A stretch of 64,000 nucleotides of DNA from Pagrus major. Its lineage: Eukaryota > Chordata > Actinopteri > Spariformes > Sparidae. How positions within the stretch are numbered: the first letter of the stretch is position 1; the number at the start of each line of letters is the position of its first letter. The notes beneath the pieces are model-generated. The model worked only from the letters and a program-made list of their open reading frames with translations. It ran no database searches and had not been told where the DNA came from. This document shows positions 24,363 through 36,300 of the stretch, piece after piece. A program made the position numbers and the translations under genes. The DNA lies in contig NC_133230.1 of NCBI RefSeq assembly GCF_040436345.1, positions 17,246,197-17,310,196 of the forward strand, given 5' to 3'.

Positions 24363-27300
24363 CTGGAATACATGAGAATGAAAGTCTTCTATTAAATTAC
24401 GGCCACTTTAATGAACTATTCATGCCATAATGCACAAATTGTACAGGTAAATCACAACTGTGTCAGCCGTAGCATGTGCGAAGTGCATGTGTGGTAACTT
24501 TCTTACCTCAGTGGGGCACTTGATATTATTTCTGCTATTTCTGAAATTGTTGTATGTCTGTTTTTTACCCACCGGCTCCAACTAGAGAGAAAACAGAGGA
24601 CGTCTTTGCTACATATCGACATACATGTACATTATCTTTTCCTGAAACAGAAATGCTTGAGAACTAAAGGTAAAGAAGTTCAATGCCAGCATTTTTGGGG
24701 GGTCTTGAATATGTACATTTTGGCCAAGCAAAGCAGTGCTGTTCAATAATATATTTTAAAATGATAATATTGAAAAGAGATATTGTTAAAGGATTGCTTG
24801 TTCAGCCTTTTTTCTTGTCAACAATACTGTATCTTATCAAAAATTGTAACTGAAAAGCCCATAAACAAGAAGACCCATAAATAAACTCAACCGAGGAAGC
24901 AGAGTATCAAACACATCCTTCCGACATACCCCTAACTCTTCCCCTTGTCAAACACAGTTACCCTTTAACTCTTGGCCTTGCCGTACTCACCATGTTATTC
25001 CACAGAGCTGAAGCCATGTCAGCATGTCCCCGCTCACTGAAGTGGAAACAGTCCGCAGAGAAGTAGGTGTCGTCGGGTCTGCCGTCCTGGAGAAGAAAAA
25101 ATACAACATCAGTGTCTCTAGGAATTGTGACTGTCCCAAAGCTAACATTTGTTCGTATATGCAGAGTGCATTGGAGGCTCAGGGTTACACGGCGGTCTTA
25201 CAGCGTTCACAGGAACGACGGTGTTCTGAAAAAAGGGCTGCACGACCACAGCAAAGTCCTCTCGGCCATCATAGCGGCCTCCGTACACCAAATTTTCTGT
25301 CTCAATCTGAAAGAAAGACCACAAATTCTCATTGAAAAATCCTGAATCTGTGAAAATGAGCTGCATATTGGACCGACATCTTAAAGTCTGATTTAAGATA
25401 AGCACAGAGAAACTTTTCTCTTTCAACAGACTGATGTGAAAGCTGCCTTTTAGTGTCAAAGCACATACATCATTCAGCACAGTGAAGCTCAAACATCCGA
25501 GTAACAACAGCCCAAACTCATTTTTGAGCAGAAGGGGGTTTTAAAAGGTCCAGTGTGTAGGATTTATGGGGGTTCAGGGACAGAAATGCACCATACAATT
25601 CATAGTTATGTTTTTATTAGTGTATAATCACCTGAACCAAGAACTGTAAGCTTGTTTTTGTTATCTTAGAATGAGCCTATTTTATCTACAGAGGCAGTGA
25701 GTCCTCTTCCATGGAGTCCACCATGTTTCTACAGCAGCCCCAAACAGACAAACCAAACGTAGGCGCGAGACGAGGGTTGTTCAGTTGGTTGCAAACTGCA
25801 ACCTCACCGCTAGATGCCACTAAATCCTACACGCTGGACCTTCATCTAGATGTTGGTCACACATTTTGGCCTCACTGTTCCTGTGCGCTGACCTGTAGTT
25901 CCCGATTGATCCGTTTTACTTCAGCCAGCTCTGGAGAATCCTCTCCTGCTTGCAGGAAGCACGGACAGACCAACCTGAGGACCAAAGGTGGAAGTAAACA
26001 GATGATTTGGGACAAACAAAATGCATTTGACTGATACAATTCTACCTGTAGCATGGTACAAAAATGGGATTTGTCATTGGTTCAGGTGTCCTAAATAAAC
26101 ACCACTCTCTTTGTTGGACTATTTGATCAATATTAAGAAAAGTACTGTTGATTCAAAGGAGTCTCAGACTCTCTTGATTAATGAAGGATTGATTTGGCAT
26201 AAGTGGACTGATGAGCGTACGGTTGTAACACGTTGCACCCGAGACTGTCCCTTTTGATCCTGCGAAGGCCTTCAATTTCCAGGATCTCCAAGATGCTGAC
26301 AATGGTCCTGGGAACCTACAGCCAGAATAGAAGGAAAACATAACCATTTCAGAGAGGAAAATTCAGAACTGAGTCTTTTACCAATGATAATTTAAAGGGA
26401 AGAAAAAAATCAAGAAGATGCACATTAAAAAATATTACCTCTTTATAAAGTATATCCAAGCTTGTCATCATATGATGGGTGTAGTTCTGAGGCGACAATG
26501 TGGCCTGTAATTATGAAAAAAAATATGTTTACACACAATGTAGCAGGCTTTTTATTAATTCATAAACAACACATGTATCCGCGTGCTTTTTTGTCATTTG
26601 CTGTTCTCTGAAAAGCATCACAATTAAGCCACACTTCAGTTTTTAAAAAACTGGCCAAGTTTGTAGCTAAAAAGCACATCTCAACCAAAAGAGCCGACGC
26701 CATGCAACATGCATGAGACAACTAAACCTAAGCTGTCACTACCACAGTCTCCTGGCTCATCTTAAATTGATGCCGTGCTTTGATATTCTGCTTCAAAGCA
26801 CAAACATTAAAAGAGAGACTACCCTGTCAGTGCAGCGAGGAGCGTAATGGAGAGAAGGAGAGGGAGAGAAAAAAGGGAAATGGAGGCAAAATGAGGGAGG
26901 AGAAGGCGAGAGATGAAGGAGGGAGTGAGACAGAGACAGGATGAAGAGAGTCTGGCTTGACCTCTGTGTTGTTTATGCCTCTTAGAGAACAAGGCCTGTC
27001 ACTGTGCCTCATGTGCTTGTTTAATGCAGACAGAGGCCGAGATAGAGGGAGAGGGGGTGAAGTGACAGAATGTGCTCATTGAAAAGAAACCATGTCTGCT
27101 CTCATCTTACTCTGACACAATAAAACAATTAGGGGAGGGCTGTTCACAAAGCTTGATTATTATGCTCCAGTGCGCAGGCCCATTTGGGGAGTGATATCAT
27201 GAGACGGCTCTGTACACAGGGCATCACACAACACTACAGGATGTTTAATCACTGTGCTGCGCCGGGAGACTGTCGTCGAAAATGTCCTTCATCTGCTGGA

Positions 27301-30300
27301 TCATCCCTGAATTTCCTGTGACGACTTTGTGCAGCAAACTCACGCGGTCATTGCAGTACTGGCACAGGTCATTGCCTCCAATGAAGAGGGTCACCAGCTT
27401 CCAGTCGTTCTCAAAATCCACCGTCTAGGAGGACGAAGAAAGGATCAGAAAGAAAGAGAACATTTTTGCACATTAAAATACTATGATCTGTGCATCAGTG
27501 CATGCATTAGTGTGCTGTAATACAGTGTGTTTAACTTACAGAGTCTTTTTTCATGTTATCAATCAGGCGTTGCACCTGCCCCGGGATTCCCCTGTATGAA
27601 AAAATAAGCACAAAATGGTTAAAACACAGCAAAAAATACATGAAAGTGAACCATTTGAACCTGAAAACTCACGATATTTTAGCTCCTGATACAGCCACGT
27701 TGAAGCCAGTGTTGGTTGTCCCTTGTCCCTTTGACATTCCTTTGATATTAGGATTAAACTTCTTGAGGATATCTGATGGAAAAAGAAAAAAAAAGTAGCA
27801 AAATTACTGCACAGGAGGCCAAATTCTAGTTTTGTTGTTATCCAACTGTGTCATCTAGTGGTGCTGATGTGCATCGCATGTCATGAAAGCTGCAGGACTC
27901 ACTTGGTAATGTTGTGACAGTCTCAAGATTTTTATCTCCTCCGATGCTTGTTAATGGAAAAACAAACAATTAATAAAACGATCATGACGCAGCATTCACA
28001 GATATGTTATGTGAATCGTTTGTTCGCAGTCTCTCACCTCCATGACACCCCTCTGTTCTCAGTTCTTAGCTGCAGCAGATTCTTTGCTTTAGCACCAAAA
28101 CCGGCCTACACGCAGAGAAAAATGTTTTACCATTCAATCATTTCCAAACACTGTTTTTTTTCTCTCTCTGTTTTTCTCTCCGACCCATTTAATTGATTAC
28201 GTTCCCTCAGCTTGCACATTAACTTGATTTATAAGTACCTAGAGAAAAAGTAAAGGGTAACACAATCGAGCCATCTGGTGGGTCATCATTTAATCATTTA
28301 CTTCAACACTATTTAAACCCAATGAGCTTCATTTCTACTGCTACTGGAGTCAAAGAAAACCTGGATTTTGCAGAAATTGTCATGACGTGTGCATGTTGCA
28401 TGTGTGCATGCTGCCTTTTTTACTCACTAATATTATAGATGAACCACCAGAATCCTCTGTCACATTCTTGTGTGCAAACCTACCGTAAGAGAGTCTCCGA
28501 GAGCAGCCACCACTTTGATGTCTGCCGGCCGTAACCTGTGAGCTAAAAAGAGATCAACATGAGCCTATTTTACACCTCACATTTCTATTTCCCTTGAGGT
28601 AAACACCTTGAATGCTTACCTGAAGTAGGCACAGAGTTGGATGGAGCTGTGTTAACACAGGAAAAGTCACTGCCCCAATTCTAAAGGATGACAGAGACTT
28701 GTTTTAGGCATTATGACATCTTGTGGAAATAATAGTTGCCTTTCTAAAGACATAAACTATGACCTACTGTAACAGGAGGAGGGGTGGGTGGAGGGCCTGG
28801 AAAAGTGTAGTTGCTGTTGACAGCAGTCCTAATGAATGGGTTGGTCTGATAGAGAAACAACCAAGAACATATTAATACACAAAAGCAATAAAAACATCAA
28901 CACATAACGTATATTTCTGATAAATTGTGGGACGAAGTTACCTCAGAGGGACACTTCAAATCAATGCCAGCTTCAAAGTCTTGTGTAAACGTCTTGTTGC
29001 CTACTGGCTCCAACTAAGAGATTGTGAACATCAGTGATTTATTTTGGATCATTAGAAGAAAATTAAAAGCAACATCTGCCAAGACAAAAATGTAGTAAAA
29101 TGTCTTCTGATAAACAAAATCCTACCATGTTGTTCCAAAGAGCTCGAGCCATGAGAGTGTGAGCCCTCTGGCTGAGATGGAAGCAGTCGGGTGAGAAGTA
29201 CGAGCGGTCAGGCCGGCCATCCTTTAGAAAGAAGGGAAGAGGAGGGATGAAATTTTAAAAACAGTTACCATAATTGAAAACCCCTTTATGGTTCCAGGTG
29301 TGTCAGCCCTTACCTCTAACCTGGGAAGGTAAACCTCCCTCAAGAAGGGCTGCAGTACCACGGTGAAGTTGACACGCGTGTCATAGCGCCCAGAGTCAAT
29401 CAGCTCTCTCATAGCACTCTGGACGGAAAGATAAAGACCAGAGAACGAGTGTGAATGATTGTTTGACTTTTCAGTAACCCCAGGAAGACGAGCAACCGCT
29501 CTGCTAACAGGGATCCAAAAGAATAAAGAATGGTGATAATGATGATTTAAAATGGGCCTTTAAAGCTTTTTTAGATATCAAATTTACTATAAAGTTTATT
29601 AAATATTAGTAAAAATGTGAGTGGTAGCCACAGGAATGACTAAACACTTCCTTTTACCACCCGTTAGTCATTCACCTGGTAGGCCCTATTGAGGTCATTG
29701 ACCTTCTGGAGTTCAGCCGATCCCTCTTTAGGCTTCAGTATGCAGGGGCAGACTAAACTGAAACATAAACATCAACATTGTTAAATAATGTTTCAAAAAC
29801 TTTTATTTATTTATTTTTATCTTAAAACAACCAACATTCACTGACCTCACAAACCAGGTGGGACAGCCCAGAGTTTTATCACTGTGCAGATCACGCAGTG
29901 GTACAATATTTAACACCTCGACCAGATTGACGATGGCACGAGGCACCTGGGTGATACAAAACAAGAGGTGTGTAGGCTTTCTGTGATTATGACTGGCCAA
30001 CGTGCAGTGAGGTTGTTTGTTGTTACAAGAGGATGAAAACATACTTCATTGTGGAGGATGTCCAGAGCTTGCTGGATACGTTTGACGACGTTCCTGGGTG
30101 AGAAAAAGATCTGTGGAGAAAGAGTGTTTCTGTTTGAAGGTGTGCATGCATAAATTTGGAACAAATCAAAGTCGAGAGAAGATTATTCAGTAACTGCTTT
30201 GATAACTGATTATCATTTTAGTAAGTGAGTGAGCGAGTCACTTTTTCCAGCAAACATTTGCTGGTTTCAGCTTCTCAAATGTTAGGATTTGCTGTTTTTC

Positions 30301-33300
30301 TTTATCTTTTATGAAGATTTTGGATTGTTTTCAATTTGAATATGTCACTTTTTTAATGATAAACATCATAGCTGTTAATAAGTTGCAACCGTAAAACATA
30401 TTGTTTAATATGATTTGGATGATCAATATGACCTATATGATAATATGATCCTAAATCTCTATTTGTGTCCTAAGCCAGTTCAAGACAGATCATATATAAG
30501 TACAAAATATAAGAGTGCTCACACTGTCTGTGCAGAAGTCACATATGTCATTGCCACCAATAAACATGGTGATCACTTTCCAGTCGTTGTAGAAATCGAT
30601 GCTCTGTAAAGAAGATAAGAGTTAAGTCTTCTGTTTATTTGGTAATTGTGAACATAAAACTGCGACAAAGGTTACATGAGAGCACATCTGCCTGTGGCTT
30701 ACCGAATCAGCTTTCATTTTGTCCACCAGGACGCGCACCTGTCGCACCATGTCACTGAAAATAGAAATAATTTTAAGATGTGCAAATTCTTTCTTCTGCC
30801 AAGGATTAATGTATTGAGATCCAAAAGGTTAAGATCGTGACTGACCCAGCCTTCGCTCCTGCCACAGCCTGATTGAGAAAGGCTTGAGGAGAGTCCTCTT
30901 TACCGATTCCCTCTGAGAAGCCGGTCAGGTTGGGGTTGAACTCCCTCAGGATGTCTGCAGACCACAAACACAGAGAAGGTCACCATGTTTTATCTCTAAC
31001 TACCATTCAGAGTTTGATTTCCAATATTAACGTGTTGCATTTTATTATTGATTATCAAGGGCATCCTAAGGTTTTCAGTTGATTCAGGTGATTGTCTGAC
31101 TTACAGTTATTCTTCCATTTAATTGCCTATTTTTTGCAGGGAATGTGGACAATTAAAAGTAATTGCACCGGAGTTTGCAAGCAGCTAATCTGCATCATTT
31201 GTCCCTGGGCAGGAAGACAAAAGAAACTACCACAGAACAGCAAATACAACAGCACATAATCATGTCTGCTGGACAGTGAAGCCTATAATGATGGTGATAA
31301 GACATCATAATCATATATCAATACTGGACATCTGATATTTGACCTGTGGTAAGCATTTTTTAATGTTAGACAATGCAGATAAAAGATGAAATAAGGGTCA
31401 AACATACTTGGCAGAGTTGTCACATTGGTAATGTTTTCATCACCTCCGATGCTGAAGGACAAAGAAACAGCTTGTTAGCTTTAAATTCAGTTCACAATAT
31501 AACCAACTGAACTGTTGAAGTATTTTCCCATACTATCCAAATTTGAACAGAGGTGTGCTTTTGCTTATCTCACCTCCATGACAGTCCTCTGTACTCATTA
31601 ATCACTAACAGAAGGTTGTCATTCTTTGCGCCCACACCATTGGCTGCCTGCAGCGAACATCAGAGACGGAAAGGAAATATTAATGAACTAGAGGTATTGT
31701 ATACAAGCCACTGTGAAAATATCTTTACATCTGTTTACCTGTTCTTTATACATAATGTGCATCTGGTCTTTATCTGTTAATGCCTACTGGGACGAGTAGA
31801 TTTCTAGATATAAATTTGACTATAGCAAAAGAACACTCACTGTCAGAGAGTCGCCCACTGCTGCCACCACCTTGATATCTCCAGGTCTGAGTTCATGTAC
31901 TACAAAGAGAATAAAGTGGTTGAGCTTGGTTGGATTCAACTACATTTCCCACAATATATTACCAGAATAAGAGCTCAAAATATATATTTTACCTGAAGTG
32001 GGTGTAGTGGGAGATGGACTTCGGTCAGTGCAAGGTATCTCAGTGCCCATATCCTGCAAACAAACATCAGTTTTAAATAACTGCATGTTGTGTAATTCTG
32101 TGGCTCTGAAGTTGAATTGAAAGACTTACAGGATCCACTGAAGCTGCATTCCCCTCTTTTTCACTCGGAGAATTTATCTGTGTCCGCAGGAAAGGTCGCT
32201 CCTGGGATGAGAGATCAAAATCTTGATATAAGGTTGAAAGTCTTGCATGGTTCGACCACATTTAGGGTTAACTTTTAACAAACTGCATTATGGGATGGTA
32301 TGCCTCACCTGAGAAGGGCAGAGAATACTAATGACGCTGCTGTCCATGAACTCTGTCTGACCTGTCAATGGCTGAAGCTGGAAAAAAAAGCCGTGATTGG
32401 TTAAGATTTAAGGTTCAAGTGGAGCCACTCTGCATGCAGCCAATGACCACACAGTGTCAAACAGTGCTGGTTACACAATTCTTTGTATTGTCTTGCATGT
32501 AGATCCAGAATGATCAAAGCTGGAGAAAGCCATCCTGTAGGATAACCTCATCAAGTTCATCTTTCAGCACAAATCTTATCTAATCTCTCGTCAGAGTCAT
32601 AACTGTTCCCCGCAATCATTGTTCCATCTTACTTTTGCTTTGAGGGATTATGGCGACTCTTCCCGATTGGCTAATTTTTTTACAATGGAGACACAGGGTC
32701 AATTTCAAGGTCGGAACAACATGTGGATCAATGCTGGAGGTTTCCAGGCAGCTTCACATGCAGCGCACTTTACGTTTAATCGTTACTCTCAGAAGAGCTT
32801 ACCAGGTTTGTCCATAGCTGAACTGCTAATTGGTTTGGGTCAGACCAAGTGTTCTCCTACAAAGAAACACACAATAAATGCAAGTTACACATTAGCCATT
32901 TCAAGGAATTATCATGCATTGTTACCAGAAGGCAGGCTGTATGATTTATAGTACTGTTGATTATAACAGCTTTTTTTTTTTACATACAGAGATTTGTTCA
33001 AGGATGACTGGAGCGGACTGCAGCACAGCCGTGAAGTCTGCCTGTTTGCTGTGCCACTTTGGATTTTCCAAGAAATGACTCAGAGAGTCCTGAAAACAAG
33101 ACAAATAGATTTTTGTCAAGGACGTAGCCAAATATGATTCAGGTGAGCACGAGGCACTTAAATACCATTTCTTTACGTGTATTGTACCTGTAGTGTTTTC
33201 AGAAGAGTTGCTTTATGTAGTCGTCGGTTGATGCCTTCATCTCTCATACACTCACACCTGCTACAAATAACAAAGCAGCAAATGTATTACAATTAACATG

Positions 33301-36300
33301 ATCACATGAGAATATGTATATAAAAGCAAGAGTTATATCATGTCACAATAAATGAGTAAATGCAGTTTATATAGTTCATTTAGCTGGCTTTTCAATAGAC
33401 AAACTTCCAAATTTAAAACACTCACTTGTCCTGCTGGTGATCTGTGCTCCAGACTGCCACGTGAACTAAAGTGTGATGCAACTGTAAACACACAACCACC
33501 AATTTAGTTTTTTTAATTCTATTTCTTCATGGCAAAATTGTTTTTTTATATATATAAATAAGCACAATACCCTTTTCTGCAACAACTCCAGAGCTGCTTC
33601 CACCTCCTGCACAACAGCATTAACATCTGCAGCAACCTGAAGCACAAAGAAACAGTTACAGCTTTTACAAACGCTAACGTACGCTACATCTAACATGATG
33701 TTGTTGTAGTAACGAATCTTACATCTGGTGAACAGGCGCACATGGAATCTGTTGGGACCAACAGCAGCACAAACTTCCAGTCTGTCGCCTGCAAAGAAAT
33801 AAGGAAGAGATGGAGGCCTTACACTGGCTGATCGGCTGTTAGGTCAAACTCTAATTAACACTTGAGGCAAAATGTGACTTTTAAATTCACCTAACCTAAC
33901 CTCCCTCTATTTGGACAGTGGCAGAATGCAGAGCAACCAGAGAAAACTCACAAGAACGTGGGGACAACATGTTTAAATTACATGTTGTCCCCACGTTCTT
34001 GTGAGTTTCCTCTGGTTGCTTCTTTTAAAACCTTCTTGCTGTGAGACGACAGCGATAACTACTGAGACGAGGTGCCACCCAGTTACAGAAATGTAGTGAA
34101 CTCGTTGTTCTTTTCTGACAATCATTGATGATCACATTTTTCTTCCATTTTCATTGATAGACTTAAGCTTAGCTTAGTATAACAGGGGTAAAGAGCTAGC
34201 CATTTTGAGCTAGTAGAAGCAAAGTTAGGAAAGAAAAAAAGATCATCCCGTGTGTTAGTGAATTTTTATTATTTTCGAATGGCAGAAAATGGATTTTTGA
34301 AATTTGAATAGTTTCAGACGCCCAGGCAAATTTGGTCCTAGGCTCCTGAATTGTTTTAAATATGTCCTACGGGAGGGGAGTATCATGGTTAATATTTTAT
34401 TCTTATTTATTTCTTACCATATTTATAGTGGGTGTATTCACTCAGTGTGGCCTTCTCTTCATCAAATACTAAACACATGTTATATAAGGGGTTAATGTGT
34501 ACCTGATGTGAAAGGGAGAGGGACAGCTCCTCCGCTTCCTCCAACAAGCTCCTGCAAAACACACACACACTCACATAAAACACACCTGCAAGAACATCAG
34601 TATGCCGCATTTATGTATGTGACTGTACGTGTGTGTCACGTGCGTGTGCGTGTGTCTGTGTTACCTGGGCTGTGATGAGGTCTGAGCCACATGCGGAGGG
34701 TTCACTTCAGGGTTAAACATGGACAGCAGCTCTATCCAGCACACACAGACACACTTGTATTGAGTTTATCTACAGGTTGTATGATCCTTACAGTACAATC
34801 AGACGGCGGATTATGTACATTATGTGGTAATTGCAGTTGTGAAAGAGGAAACAGGTGAAAGCCTCCATTCATGTTGCCAGTCTTGCTCACTTTTATGTGA
34901 AATGAAGGTCAACAACCTCTGTTTATGGCCCACTCTCTTATCCTTAGAGATAAAAAAAGCGCCCAAACTGTGACATAGACTTGACTACGGCCTTCAAATG
35001 AACTCACCGCAACCTCTGAATTCTTTCAACTATATGGTGGGATAACCCCCTAATAGTGTGAAAAGTGTCTGTTTGGTCTTTCAACTCAACTCAACTTAAC
35101 AAGTGACAGAGCAGGGTTATTGTGGTGAACTACAACAAAATCACAGACGAGGACTCGAGGTACATTTTGGAAAATTAAAATAAAACTCTAAATTGCAAAT
35201 TTTGAAAGTGCTGATAATGACAGGTATGTTCAATACCATTTCTAGATGATGATACACTTCCTTCTTTGTACTTGACCATAGAAACACTCACTGGTGAGAA
35301 AGGCTGTGTGTGAGAGTTTATAGACTTACCAGCAACTCTGTTGACAACTCTGGATGCTTCAAGCCTGATAATGAAGACAGACACATTGTTAGAGCGAGGG
35401 TATATAAAGGCTCGGGAAGCCATGTCGTCACTTCCAATGATTTTCAGTAGTACCGAAGTACATTTTTGCATTTTATTTTTGGGTGTTTACCTGTGTGATG
35501 GTGGGACTCCCAACACATAGACAGCTGAGATATCATCAGGTCTGAGAGTGTGAACTGATGGAGAGGAATCAGGGAGATGAAAAAGCCAGCAATGTCATGA
35601 TACAACAGACAGCATTGTAAAATCTAATCACACAGTAATCACTTGAACTGGAAAAACGGATTAGTATAATTATTGATCATGATTGAAGCCGGCAGTGTAC
35701 TGTACCTGAAGAGGACGAGGAGAAGGGGGCAGGTATTGGTGAGCAGAGCATTGGCATGTAACTTTCTGTCTGCAGCAAAGAAAAAAAACCTTAGATACAG
35801 TAGAGTATATTTTTAATACATACGTTTTTATAACGATCACCAAGGCATTATAGCCAACATACATTCTCTGATTTCTCTGCTGATGGTCCAGTTTTTCGAA
35901 CATTAACGCTGACAGCATCTAAATGTGACACCAGAAACAAAAAAATAAGTTAACAAGTAAGAATAACAACACTTTTTTATTCATTTCACTCATTTTTCCT
36001 TAAAATACAACAGCTTATTTGAATATAAAGTACATTAAAGGGCTATTGTGTATTAAGCCATCAGGACATTTTCTCTGAATATCATGTTTACTTTACCTTA
36101 CAGGTCAATACTGACTCGTGAAGGATTCAGTGAATTCATATGTGCGTATTGCTTGTGTCGGCTCAGTCTGTGTAATATGCTATATGTGTATAGTTGACTT
36201 GTTTCAGTATTTGCATCCCTTAGTCCTTTGGGCACAGTGGATATTTTACTATATATGTAACTAACAGAGATATGGTAAACTTTTCCTTTAGACTCTGCAT

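Larger units (their letters stand above)
24507..28845 (-). other. plb1: PLB1 lipase repeat 3, catalytic residues intact (exons 29-42)
   Basis: Exons: 28768-28845, 28620-28680, 28484-28542, 28038-28105, 27903-27946, 27673-27772, 27540-27591, 27344-27424, 26439-26504, 26221-26315, 25893-25974, 25202-25306, 24991-25086, 24507-24581. Motifs: [18 protein letters not shown] (Ser about 716), [37 protein letters not shown] (GGND about 822-825), [29 protein letters not shown] and [20 protein letters not shown] (Asp 961, His 964). Exon phases are identical to repeat 2 throughout, and most exon lengths are the same. It opens with a proline-rich linker ([10 protein letters not shown]). Confidence 0.92.
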
